The position numbers were made by a program, and so were the translations under genes. A DNA stretch of 64,000 bases from a bacterium (GTDB lineage Bacteria; Chloroflexota; Dormibacteria; Aeolococcales; Bog-877). Each line of letters begins with the position of its first letter. Position 1 is the stretch's first letter. The DNA lies in NCBI GenBank assembly GCA_021801645.1, contig JAJYXT010000086.1, forward strand, positions 1 through 64,000. Reading direction: 5' to 3'. The notes beneath the pieces are model-generated. The model had not been told where the DNA came from. It ran no database searches and saw nothing but the letters and a program-made list of their open reading frames with translations. Shown in pieces: positions 34,084-41,927 of the stretch.

Positions 34084-34591
34084 GGGCCTGCATCAGGAGC
34101 CGCACCACCAGCAGGACCATGCCCACGGTGATGCCGCTGTCGGCGACGTTGAACACCGGCCAGTGGGGCAGCTGGATGAAGTCCACCACGTACCCCTGGG
34201 TGAGCCGGTCGATGGCATTGGCCAGCGCCCCTCCCACCACCATCCCCACCGCCGCCTGGACCCACCAGCCCTCGGCGGCCAGCCGGTGGCGGTACCAGAT
34301 GGCCGCCCCGATCACGGCCGCCGCAACCAGGAGGAACAGCCAGTCATAGTTGGGCAGGATGCTGAACGCCGCTCCGGAGTTCTCCACGTACTGTATGTGC
34401 ACCGGCCAGCTGGGGAAGAGCTCCTGCCCGGGGACCAGGGAGCGGGTCACCCAGAACTTGGTGAGCCGGTCCAAGCCGAAGGTGATGGCCGCCGCGGCCA
34501 GGGCTGTTACCGGCCAGCTGCCGAGCCCGGTCCTGGCCCGGGACGCCTCAGTCGCGCCGGGCCTCCTTGCAGGGAATGCAGCGGGTCGCAT
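34070..34591 (-). CDS. lspA: Lipoprotein signal peptidase (signal peptidase II)
   Basis: The protein has 173 residues and four transmembrane segments. The aspartic protease pair is in GGALANAIDRLTQGYVVDF and FNVADSGITVG. YVENSGAAFSIL is the conserved second motif. It removes signal peptides of diacylglyceryl prolipoproteins, such as PstS and the 12-kb propeller lipoprotein in this window. ATG 34591 overlaps the upstream zinc-protein gene by 44 bases; no better start is available. Confidence 0.93.
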   Translation of the reverse strand: MRPAAFPARRPGATEASRARTGLGSWPVTALAAAAITFGLDRLTKFWVTRSLVPGQELFPSWPVHIQYVENSGAAFSILPNYDWLFLLVAAAVIGAAIWYRHRLAAEGWWVQAAVGMVVGGALANAIDRLTQGYVVDFIQLPHWPVFNVADSGITVGMVLLVVRLLMQARADA

Positions 34592-34922
34592 AGGGAAGCG
34601 CCTTCAGGCGCTCGATGTCGATCTCCTTGCCGCAGCTTCGGCAGATGCCATACTCGCCCCGGTCGAGCCGCCCCAGCGCCTCCTCGCATTGAGCGAACAT
34701 CTGCTCAAGGTTCTCCCGGATGGCCAGGAGCCGCTCGTGCTCCTCCATCTCCCCGGCGTGCTCGGTGGGGTGCTCGTGGAAGGGGGCCTGCTTGCCGATC
34801 CCGCCCGGGTTCTCCCCGCGCAGCCGCGAGAGCTCCTGGGCCAGCCGGTCGCGCTCGCTCTCCACCTGGGTCCGGATCTCAGCAAGATCACGCTCGCGGG
34901 TGGCGCTGGTCATTTCAGCCAT
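34548..34922 (-). CDS. DksA/TraR-type zinc-finger protein
   Basis: The protein has 124 residues. A long coiled coil (RDLAEIRTQVESERDRLAQE onward) leads to RLDRGEYGICRSCGKEIDIE and RCIPCKEARRD with a four-cysteine zinc site. These proteins insert the coiled coil into the RNA polymerase secondary channel. The coiled-coil tip DxxDxA of true DksA is not seen, so it is closer to the YocK/TraR-like group. It sits between ileS and lspA, as in many lineages with this family. Confidence 0.85.
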   Translation of the reverse strand: MAEMTSATRERDLAEIRTQVESERDRLAQELSRLRGENPGGIGKQAPFHEHPTEHAGEMEEHERLLAIRENLEQMFAQCEEALGRLDRGEYGICRSCGKEIDIERLKALPYATRCIPCKEARRD

Positions 34923-35010
34923 GCTTGCTAACCTCGAATTTGGTCGCTGGTCCCCGCGCCGCCACTGCCGAGCAGGGACGGCCCGCGGGGGGCGGGGGAA
35001 TTATCGACCG

Positions 35011-37908
35011 TCAGGGCTCGCCCTGCATAGGGGGATGGCCATCGGATAGCTCCAGACCGATCCCCACCACCTCCCCCTCCAGCCGCGCCTCGGAGCGGTG
35101 TCGGTAGCCGGAGGGCACCGCGGCCCCGGCGGTCCCGAGCTCGATGTGAGTCAGGAAGCACTGGCGTCGGAGCTGCTCCTGGCCGTCGCGGGCCGCGGCC
35201 AGCAGCGGCTCGGAGGCGGCCAGGAAGAGGCGGGCAGGCTGGCCCGCGCTGAGCCCCGCCACCTTCCTCTGGTTCTGCACCTGCCTGATCAGCCCGCGGA
35301 GGATGCCCTCCTGCCGCAGCTCCTGGGTGAGCTCGAAGTCGAGCTCGATCGAGGCCTGCCCCTCCGCGGCAACGCAGCGTACGTCCCGCACATTGATCTC
35401 CTCAGCCAGCACCGCCGCCAGCTCCGACGAGAGCTCGGCGCCCAGCACGATGGCTTGGGGCAGCGGCTGGCGGATCGGGACACCGGCCGCCTCCCGTCTG
35501 GCCCGCGCCTCCTCGGTGAGGCGGCGCACCAGCTCCATCTCACGAAGCAGCTGGTCGTCCGCCGGACCAGCATCCGGGTACCCCTCGAGGTGGACGGAGA
35601 CCCCGTCGCCCCCGGGGGACAGCTCACGGTAGATGGCGTCGGCCGTAAAGGGGGTGAAGGGAGCCAGCAGCCGGCAGGTGTCCAGCAGCACCCGGTGGAG
35701 GGTGGCGAAGGCGGCCTCCGGGTGCTGGGCCTCGGGGCGCAGCCGCACTCGGGAGCCCCGGAGGTACCAGGTGCTGGTGTCCTCGACCAATCTCTGGATC
35801 GCCCGGCAGGCGCTGTGGGCGTCGTAGCGATCCATCGCCTCCCGGGCCTCCGCCACGGTTTGGGCCAGGCGGGCCAGGATCCAGCGGTCCAGGGGGTGGT
35901 CCGGGGCCGGAGATGCATCCCCCGCTTCCCATCCCCGAAGGTTGGCGTAGGTCACGAGGAAGCTCTGCGCGTTCCACAGGAGGTTGAGGAAGCGGGCGCC
36001 CCCGTCCACCACCCGGCGCGCGGAGATGCGGTATTCCTGGCCCACCTTCACGGTGGTGTAGAACCACCACCGAAGGGCGTCCGAGCCGGTCTCCGAGAGC
36101 AGCTTCCAGGGGTCGATGACGTTCCCCCGGGACTTGGACATCTTCCGCCCCCGCTCGTCCACCACCAGGCTGGGCACCACCACATTGCGGTAGGCGGGCT
36201 CATCGAAGAGCATGGTGGACTCGGCGAGGAGGGTGTAGAACCAGCCCCGTGTCTGGTCCAGCGCCTCGCAGATGTAGTCGGCCGGGTGCTCGTTCTCGAA
36301 CCGCTCCCGGTTCTCGAAGGGGTAATGCCACTGGGCGAAGGGCATGGCCCCCGAGTCGTACCAGCAGTCGATGACCTCCGGGACCCGGCGCATCAGCCCG
36401 CCGCAGTCACAGGCGAGGGTGACCTCGTCGATGTAGGGCTTGTGGGGGTCGAAATCCTCCGGCAGGGACAGCTCGACGAAGCTGCCGATGCAGCGCTCGG
36501 CCTGGCAGTCCGGGCAGACCCAGATCGGCAGCGGGGTGCCCCAGTACCTGGCCCTGGAGAGGTTCCAGTCCTGGAGCGTCTCCAGCCAGTTGCCCATCCT
36601 CCCGTCACGAAGGTGGGAGGGCACCCAATGGATGGCCCGGTTGTTGGCCAGGAGCCGCTCCTTGACCGCCGTGGTGCGGATGAACCAGGAGTCCAGCGCG
36701 TAGTACAGGAGGGGCGTCTCGCAGCGCCAGCAGAAGGGATAGGTGTGATGGATGGTCTCGGAGCGGTAGAGCAGGCCACGGGACCTGAGGTTCTCCTCGA
36801 TGGCCGGGTCGGCTTCCTTCACGAACTGCCCGGCGAAGTCGGAAACAAATGGCAGGAACCGGCCGTCGGGACCTACGGTGTGGCGGATCTCCAACCCCTC
36901 CTCCTGGCAGAGCCGGAGGTCGTCCTCACCGTAGGCACCGGCGGTGTGCACCACCCCGGTCCCCTCCTCGGTGGAGACGAAGTCGGCGGACACCACCCGC
37001 CAGGCGGCCTCCTGCTCTGGGAGATAGGGGAAGAGCCGCTGGTACCGAAGGCCCAGAAGCCGGGTCCCCGGGAACTCCTCCTCCACCAGGTAGTCCCCCT
37101 CCAGCATGGAGAGGCGGTCCCGGGCCAGGATGAGTCGCTCCTCCCCCTGGCGCACCCGGACATAGGCGATCTGCTCACCCACCGCCAGGGCGAGGTTCCC
37201 CGGAAGGGTCCAGGGGGTGGTGGTCCAGGCCAGGATGCTGGTCAGAGGATCGTCCACCAGCCGGAAGCGCACCGTCACCCCGGGATCGGGAACGTCGTCC
37301 CGGTAGGCGCCGGGCTGGCCGAGCTCATGGCTGGAGAGTGAGGTCTGGCAGCGTGGGCAGTAGGGGGCCACGCGGAAGCCGCGGTAGAGCCAGCCGTGGT
37401 CGTATAGCTGGCGCAGGCTCCACCAAACCGACTCGATGTACGAGGGGTCGTAGGTGCGGTAGGCGTGGTCCAGGTCCAGCCAGAACCCGATCCGCGCGGT
37501 GAGCCGCTCCCACTCGTCGATGTACTCCATGACGCTGTTACGGCAGAGACGGTTGAACTCCTCGACCCCGAACTCCTCGATCTCCGGCTTGGCCCGGATC
37601 TTGAGGCTGCGCTCCACCTCCAACTCCACCGGCAGCCCGTGGGTGTCCCACCCTCCCCGGCGCTCCACCCGGCGGCCGAGCATCTCCTGGTAGCGCAGGA
37701 AGCAGTCCTTGAAGGAGCGGGCGAGTATGTGGTGGACCCCGGGTAGCCCGTTGGCCGTGGGCGGACCCTCGTAGAAGACAAACGGCTTCCCCTCACGACG
37801 CCGCTCCAGACTCCGCTGGAAGAGCTTCTCCCCCTCCCAGTGCGAGAGCATCTGCTCCTCGAGTTCGGGGAGGTTCAGCCGGGCGGGGAGCGGTTGGAAC
37901 GGGGGCAT
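35011..37908 (-). CDS. ileS: Isoleucyl-tRNA synthetase, type 2-like
   Basis: The protein has 965 residues. The HIGH box is in YEGPPTANGLPGVHHILARS, followed by GGWDTHGLPVELEVERSLKI; the KMSKS box is GRKMSKSRGNVIDPWKL. The editing domain is present (TTPWTLPGNLALAV, GTGVVHTAGAYGEDD). The form with GWDTHGLPVE and VHH is typical of type 2 (eukaryote-like) IleS, which is often less sensitive to mupirocin. Zinc-type cysteine pairs occur in WVCPDCQAERCIG and ACDCGG. No T-box leader is seen in the 118 bases upstream. It is the first gene of the long minus-strand unit that ends with ssrA. Confidence 0.93.
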   Translation of the reverse strand: MPPFQPLPARLNLPELEEQMLSHWEGEKLFQRSLERRREGKPFVFYEGPPTANGLPGVHHILARSFKDCFLRYQEMLGRRVERRGGWDTHGLPVELEVERSLKIRAKPEIEEFGVEEFNRLCRNSVMEYIDEWERLTARIGFWLDLDHAYRTYDPSYIESVWWSLRQLYDHGWLYRGFRVAPYCPRCQTSLSSHELGQPGAYRDDVPDPGVTVRFRLVDDPLTSILAWTTTPWTLPGNLALAVGEQIAYVRVRQGEERLILARDRLSMLEGDYLVEEEFPGTRLLGLRYQRLFPYLPEQEAAWRVVSADFVSTEEGTGVVHTAGAYGEDDLRLCQEEGLEIRHTVGPDGRFLPFVSDFAGQFVKEADPAIEENLRSRGLLYRSETIHHTYPFCWRCETPLLYYALDSWFIRTTAVKERLLANNRAIHWVPSHLRDGRMGNWLETLQDWNLSRARYWGTPLPIWVCPDCQAERCIGSFVELSLPEDFDPHKPYIDEVTLACDCGGLMRRVPEVIDCWYDSGAMPFAQWHYPFENRERFENEHPADYICEALDQTRGWFYTLLAESTMLFDEPAYRNVVVPSLVVDERGRKMSKSRGNVIDPWKLLSETGSDALRWWFYTTVKVGQEYRISARRVVDGGARFLNLLWNAQSFLVTYANLRGWEAGDASPAPDHPLDRWILARLAQTVAEAREAMDRYDAHSACRAIQRLVEDTSTWYLRGSRVRLRPEAQHPEAAFATLHRVLLDTCRLLAPFTPFTADAIYRELSPGGDGVSVHLEGYPDAGPADDQLLREMELVRRLTEEARARREAAGVPIRQPLPQAIVLGAELSSELAAVLAEEINVRDVRCVAAEGQASIELDFELTQELRQEGILRGLIRQVQNQRKVAGLSAGQPARLFLAASEPLLAAARDGQEQLRRQCFLTHIELGTAGAAVPSGYRHRSEARLEGEVVGIGLELSDGHPPMQGEP

Positions 37909-38026
37909 GCGCGCCTATGTCTCCTGATGAGTTCCGCGGCCCCAGCGTAGGTGCCCGGCGATGGCAGGTTAGCATGGCAGGTGATCTGCGCCGGGGCTCC
38001 CGGCCCCTTCAAGAGAGGAGACCGCC

Positions 38027-38542
38027 GTGCCGCTGGAAGCCGCCCCCGGACCCGTGGAGCGCCCCATCGACCTCTACTTCGACGATTTCCGGCCCGGGCA
38101 GCGATTCCAACTGGGCGGCTGGCTGGTCACCCAGGAAGAGATCCTGGAATTCGCGCTGAAGTACGACCCCCAGCCCTTCCATCGGGACCCCGAACTGGCG
38201 CGCACCACCGCGTTCCAGGGGCTGATCGCCTCGGGCTGGCAGACCGCCGGCTTCTGGATGCGCCTCTACTGCGAGGAGGTGCTGCTGCGGTCCTCCAGCC
38301 TGGGATCGCCGGGAATCGAGGAGGTGCGCTGGCTGGCGCCGGTTCGCCCCGGAGACCGGCTCACGGGCGAGGTCGAGGTGGTGGAGGTGCGTCCGTCCAC
38401 GCGCCACCCGGAGCGGGGCACGGTGGTGATGCGGGGTCGGCTCTGGGATCAGCGCGAGGAGGCGAAGATGCGGATGACCGCCTTTGGCCTCTTCGGACGA
38501 CGACCGGGGTCGGCCAAGCCCGGGGCCGCTGAGGGCTCCTAG
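38027..38542 (+). CDS. MaoC-like (R)-specific enoyl-CoA hydratase family protein
   Basis: The protein has 171 residues with a hot-dog fold signature: DFRPGQRFQLGG, then the hydratase motif FALKYDPQPFHRDPELA with catalytic Asp and His, and TAFQGLIASGWQT. It would add water to, or remove it from, an acyl-CoA. GTG 38027 is preceded by AGAGGAG at ideal spacing. It is divergent from ileS and ends 209 bases before arsR1, so it probably is not part of the arsenic cluster. Confidence 0.85.
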   Translation: MPLEAAPGPVERPIDLYFDDFRPGQRFQLGGWLVTQEEILEFALKYDPQPFHRDPELARTTAFQGLIASGWQTAGFWMRLYCEEVLLRSSSLGSPGIEEVRWLAPVRPGDRLTGEVEVVEVRPSTRHPERGTVVMRGRLWDQREEAKMRMTAFGLFGRRPGSAKPGAAEGS

Positions 38543-38751
38543 GGCCGGCTCTCCCGGAGGACGGGGAGGCGCTGGGAGGGGTCAGTCCTCTGGGCGCGTC
38601 GTCCAGGTGCACGGTGCCGCACATGGCCGGGGGCCGCCGACCAAGGGGCATCAACCGTTCATCCTCCGGGGACCGGCCTGCGGCTGCGGGAACAGGATGG
38701 CCGTCCGCGAGTGGGGCCCCCGGAAGACTCTGGCTGTGCTATGGTTCAACC

Positions 38752-39084
38752 ATGATTGATTCAATGGTCACTGAATCGTCGCTCACCCGGGCTGGGCTGC
38801 TGGCCCTGGCCGCCGACCCCGTTCGCTATCAGCTGCTCACCACCCTGTCCCAGGGCGAGGAGTGCGTCTGCGACCTCCAGAAGGAGGTGCCGGTGCCGAT
38901 GAACCTTCTCTCGTACCACCTGCGAGTGCTGCGTGAGGCCGGGCTCGTGACCTGCACCCCGAGGGGGAGGCGGCGCGACTACCGCCTGGCTGAGGGGGCG
39001 ATGGAGCGGCTTGTGGCGGCCCTGCCCGGCGCGGGCCTGTCGGCGGGCGTGAGTGAAACCCGGGGCCCGGGAGAGGAGGAGTGA
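38752..39084 (+). CDS. arsR: ArsR-family arsenite-responsive repressor, ELCVCDL-type
   Basis: The protein has 110 residues from ATG 38752; ATG 38764 is also possible. The winged HTH reads ADPVRYQLLTTLSQGEE, CVCDLQKEVPVPMNLLSYHL and RVLREAGLVTCTPRGRRRDY. The CVCDL motif on the recognition-site helix is the As(III) site of the plasmid R773-type ArsR. The protein should leave DNA when arsenite or antimonite binds. A palindrome ATTGA-T-TCAAT (38755-38765) at the gene start is a likely operator. The TDT permease gene follows after one base. Confidence 0.9.
   Translation: MIDSMVTESSLTRAGLLALAADPVRYQLLTTLSQGEECVCDLQKEVPVPMNLLSYHLRVLREAGLVTCTPRGRRRDYRLAEGAMERLVAALPGAGLSAGVSETRGPGEEE
38755..38765. 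promoter_or_regulatory. Candidate ArsR operator at the start of arsR1
   Basis: ATTGATTCAAT is a perfect palindrome around one base and is AT-rich in a GC-rich genome. TTCAA also occurs just upstream (GGTTCAACCATG), giving a second half site. Its overlap with ATG 38752 favours ATG 38764 as the true start. Confidence 0.5.
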
Positions 39085-39085
39085 G

Positions 39086-40399
39086 ATGCAGAGCCGAGCT
39101 GGTGGGGCGGACAGCCCCCTGATCGGGCAGGACCGCATCGACCCGGTCGCCGACCCTACGGACGGCGTCCGGGCCCTGGGCGCCACTGGTGAGGTGGAGG
39201 TGCTGCGGGGTGAGAACGCCGCCCTGCGAGCGGAGATGCGTCACCTGGCCCATGAGCTGGAGCGGGAGGAGCGCCGGCACCGATTCTGCCTCCGTTGCTT
39301 CCACCCCGGCTGGTACGCGGTGGTGATGGGCACCGGGATAGTGGCGATCGCCCTGGCGGCCAACCCCGGCACCTGGTCGGGGCTTCGCGGGCCGGCCCTG
39401 GACGGCGCCCGGGCGGTGGCGGTCCTGGTGGCGCTCCTCATGGTGGGGCTGGCGGTCCCGTATGCGGCCCGGTTGGTCCGCTACCCGAGGGAAGCGCTGG
39501 CCGACCTCCGCAGCCCGGTTCTCGGCCCCATGTACGCGACGGTTCCAGCCGGGCTGCTCGTGGGTGCGGTGATGGCGGGCGCCGTGGGGCCGCTGATCCT
39601 CTCCCGCGTCGTGGTCTATGACCTGGTCTTCTGGCTGGCGTGGGTCGGGGTGCCGCTGACCTTCGCGGTGAGCGTGGCCTTCGTGTACGCCATGCTCTCC
39701 CAGCGCGACAACTCCATGGCTCAGGTGAGCGGCTCCTGGTTCATCCCCCCGGTGGCCAACATCGTGGTCCCTCTGGTGCTGGTCGAACTGGCCGCCCATG
39801 CCGACCCCGCCACCCTGCGGCTCCTCACCTTTGCCGGCTACGCCTTCTGGGGGATGGGCTTCGTCCTCTTCCTCCTGGTGCTCTCGCTGCTCCACGACCG
39901 GCTGGTCCTCCACCCCATGCCCCCGGCGGGGATGGCGCCCTCCTTGGTGATCGGGCTCGGGCCGGTGGGGGTGGGGGCCCTGGCGCTGCTCCGGCTCTCC
40001 GCCACCTCGGCGCCCCTTTTCGGCCACTTCGCCGGATCGGTCTCGGCACTCTCCCTGATCGCCGCCTCGGTGCTCTGGGGCTTCGGCCTCTGGTGGTTCT
40101 TCACCACGCTGGTGGTCATGGTCCGGTACCTCGTGGAGGGGCCTTTGCCCTATGGGATGGGCTGGTGGGCGTTCACCTTCCCGCTGGGCGCCTTCACCAT
40201 GGCCACCCTGGCCCTGGCTCGGGCCTGGCGGCTCACTGATGTCGAGTACATGGGGGTGGGGCTGGTGGCCCTGCTCCTGGTCCTCTGGCTGGTGGTGACC
40301 CTGCGCACGCTCTGGGCCTCGATCAGCGGTGAGGCCTGGGCGCCGGGGCGGGGTGGGGCCTCCCCGGGGATCGGCGCCCCCACATCGGTATTGCCCTGA
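39086..40399 (+). CDS. TDT-family (SLAC1/TehA-like) permease with N-terminal coiled coil
   Basis: The protein has 437 residues. The first 65 are soluble, with a coiled coil (GEVEVLRGENAALRAEMRHL). Ten hydrophobic segments follow, starting CFHPGWYAVVMGTGIVAIAL and including SWFIPPVANIVVPLVLVELA and WWAFTFPLGAFTMATLALA, the signature of tellurite-resistance/dicarboxylate and sulfite-exporter TDT channels. GAGAGGAGGAGTG precedes ATG 39086. It is translated just after arsR1 and lies in the cluster where an ArsB or Acr3 pump would be expected. Substrate is not determined; anion export is the family theme. Confidence 0.85.
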   Translation: MQSRAGGADSPLIGQDRIDPVADPTDGVRALGATGEVEVLRGENAALRAEMRHLAHELEREERRHRFCLRCFHPGWYAVVMGTGIVAIALAANPGTWSGLRGPALDGARAVAVLVALLMVGLAVPYAARLVRYPREALADLRSPVLGPMYATVPAGLLVGAVMAGAVGPLILSRVVVYDLVFWLAWVGVPLTFAVSVAFVYAMLSQRDNSMAQVSGSWFIPPVANIVVPLVLVELAAHADPATLRLLTFAGYAFWGMGFVLFLLVLSLLHDRLVLHPMPPAGMAPSLVIGLGPVGVGALALLRLSATSAPLFGHFAGSVSALSLIAASVLWGFGLWWFFTTLVVMVRYLVEGPLPYGMGWWAFTFPLGAFTMATLALARAWRLTDVEYMGVGLVALLLVLWLVVTLRTLWASISGEAWAPGRGGASPGIGAPTSVLP

Positions 40400-40441
40400 A
40401 CTGCTGCCCACGAGCAGCGCCATCTGCGAAAGGAGACGGAG

Positions 40442-40825
40442 ATGAATGACCAACCAGACGTCCAGAGCGTGCTCGGCAACATGAAGGCCGGGCTCGGCAC
40501 CCTGCCGGCCGCGATCCAGCTGGCCGCCACCGCGGACCCGGCCATGGTGCTGGAGCAGGCCAGGAGCAGCGCGTTCGCCATGCCGGCGGACGGGGCACTC
40601 GACCCGGAGACCCGGACCATCGTCTACCTGGCCGCCGCGCTGGCGGCCTCCAACCACGCCTGCGTCACCGCCATGACCGGCAAGGCCAAGCTGCAGGGGA
40701 TCGCTCCCGCGAAGCTGCTGGAGGCCTTCCACATCGCTCGCTACGCGCTCGCCACCCGGGTCGTCGGGGACGCCGAGCCGCTGCTATCGGAGCTGGCGGC
40801 CCGGGCCAGCTCGCAGGCCGCTTGA
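40442..40825 (+). CDS. Carboxymuconolactone decarboxylase/AhpD-family protein with a single cysteine
   Basis: The protein has 127 residues. The all-helical CMD pattern is present: DPETRTIVYLAAALAASNHA, CVTAMTGKAKLQGI and IARYALATRV. Catalytic AhpD proteins have ExxxxxxCxxC; here only one cysteine remains (HACVTAM), so alkylhydroperoxidase activity is doubtful. GAAAGGAGACGGAG gives a strong ribosome site. It lies between the TDT permease and arsR2. CMD-like proteins are often found near arsenic genes, with unclear roles. Confidence 0.8.
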   Translation: MNDQPDVQSVLGNMKAGLGTLPAAIQLAATADPAMVLEQARSSAFAMPADGALDPETRTIVYLAAALAASNHACVTAMTGKAKLQGIAPAKLLEAFHIARYALATRVVGDAEPLLSELAARASSQAA

Positions 40826-40844
40826 GGACCATAGCCCAGCCCGC

Positions 40845-40870
40845 ACCCGGGGCCCTGAGCGGCCCCGGGT
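40845..40870 (+). terminator. GC-rich hairpin between the CMD gene and arsR2
   Basis: ACCCGGGGCC and GGCCCCGGGT flank a 6-base loop. The stem is perfect over 10 bp. Only GCTACGGTTTACT follows, so a weak terminator or attenuator is possible. It separates arsR1-TDT-CMD from arsR2. Confidence 0.5.
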
Positions 40871-40887
40871 GCTACGGTTTACTCCTG

Positions 40888-41307
40888 ATGCGCACCATGC
40901 CCCGGATGGTCGAGCAGCCCTGCTGCGACCCGGTCCCCGGGCCAGACACCGTGGCCCCCCCGGACGATGTCCGACTGGCCCTGCTGGCCAAGGCGCTGGG
41001 ACACCCCGTCCGGGTGCGGATCCTGCGACTGCTGGCCAGCCGCCGCTCCTGCATGACCGGGGAGATGGTGACCCACTTCGACCTGGCCCAGTCCACCGTC
41101 TCCGAGCACCTGCGGATCCTCAAGACGGCCGGCCTGATCCAGGGGGAGATCGAGGGTCCGCGCACCTCCTATTGCCTCTCCGGGAGTGGGTTGGCGGCGC
41201 TGGAGGCCGGGGTGGCCTCGCTGGCGGCCGGGGCAGAGTGCGCTCCCTCCGCCCCGGCAATGGAGGCCGGCCCCGCCGGACAGCCGGCCTGGGCAGGGGG
41301 GCACTAG
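40888..41307 (+). CDS. arsR: ArsR-family regulator, CgArsR-type cysteine site
   Basis: The protein has 139 residues from ATG 40888. The winged HTH is LLAKALGHPVRVRILRLLA, HFDLAQSTVSEHLRILKTAG. Cysteines C12 and C13 (EQPCCDP) and C55 (RRSCMTGE) match the three-cysteine As(III) site of the Corynebacterium ArsR type, distinct from the CVCDL site of the first ArsR here. It should control the arsD-arsA unit through the palindrome at 41453-41470. The tail is Ala/Pro-rich. An ATG at 40897 or 40906 would also be possible. Confidence 0.85.
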   Translation: MRTMPRMVEQPCCDPVPGPDTVAPPDDVRLALLAKALGHPVRVRILRLLASRRSCMTGEMVTHFDLAQSTVSEHLRILKTAGLIQGEIEGPRTSYCLSGSGLAALEAGVASLAAGAECAPSAPAMEAGPAGQPAWAGGH

Positions 41308-41446
41308 CCCGGCCCCTCCGCGTTCCGGCCCAGCGCTGGCCAGAATCAACGCCTGAGCGGGGCGGGGCGGGCGCTCACCGCTTGGACCGCCAGGACCCGC
41401 TCCCCCGAAACCCGGCACCCCGACCCGACCGAGGGAAAACCCGCGG

Positions 41447-41476
41447 TTGCACCATCGTCCATCGACGATGTACGAT
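41447..41476 (+). promoter_or_regulatory. arsD promoter with ArsR operator filling the spacer
   Basis: TTGCAC (41447-41452) and TACGAT (41471-41476) are 18 bases apart. The spacer is exactly the palindrome CATCGTC-CATC-GACGATG (41453-41470). A repressor there would shut out RNA polymerase. The arsD start codon is 53 bases beyond the -10 box. Confidence 0.75.
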
Positions 41477-41528
41477 TGCTTCGAGCCGGGCGGTGCCCCG
41501 GCCAGATCGGAGACCAAGGAGATCGAGA

Positions 41529-41918
41529 ATGAGAGTGGAAGTCTACGACCCGGCGATGTGCTGCTCCACCGGCGTCTGCGGCCCCAAGGTGGATCCCGCC
41601 CTCGCCCAGTTCGCCAGCGACCTTGACTGGCTGGCCGGACAGGGGGTGGAGGTCACCCGTTTCAACCTGAGCCAGGAGCCGGGCGCCTTCGTCGCCAACC
41701 CCGCGGTCAGCCAGCTGCTCCAGCAGGCCGGGGACTCGGCCCTTCCCGCGGTCCTGGTCGACGACGCGGTCCGCTCCTCAGGCCGATTCCCGAAGCGGCA
41801 CGAGCTGGCCGAATGGACGGGGGTCGAGGCGCCCGCCGAGGCGGCCACCAGGATCCCCGTGCCGGTGGCGGCCGGGGACTGCTGCGGTGGGTCCGGCTCG
41901 CAGGCCGGGTGCTGCTGA
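41529..41918 (+). CDS. arsD: Arsenite metallochaperone ArsD
   Basis: The protein has 129 residues. MRVEVYDPAMCCSTGVCGP holds the three cysteines (CC-x4-C) that bind As(III). The thioredoxin-like fold continues (VEVTRFNLSQEPGAFVANP, ALPAVLVDDAVRSSGRFPKR). Two vicinal cysteine pairs lie at the C-terminus (DCCGGSGSQAGCC), as in the R773 protein. ArsD hands arsenite to ArsA, which is encoded 9 bases downstream. Confidence 0.95.
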   Translation: MRVEVYDPAMCCSTGVCGPKVDPALAQFASDLDWLAGQGVEVTRFNLSQEPGAFVANPAVSQLLQQAGDSALPAVLVDDAVRSSGRFPKRHELAEWTGVEAPAEAATRIPVPVAAGDCCGGSGSQAGCC

Positions 41919-41927
41919 GGAGCTGAC

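Noticed and set aside
35098..37341. 747-codon plus-strand frame over ileS
   Set aside because: Antisense shadow of ileS; no recognisable domain.
37909..38026. T-box leader for ileS
   Set aside because: The gap is 118 bases and no T-box sequence, specifier loop or terminator was seen.
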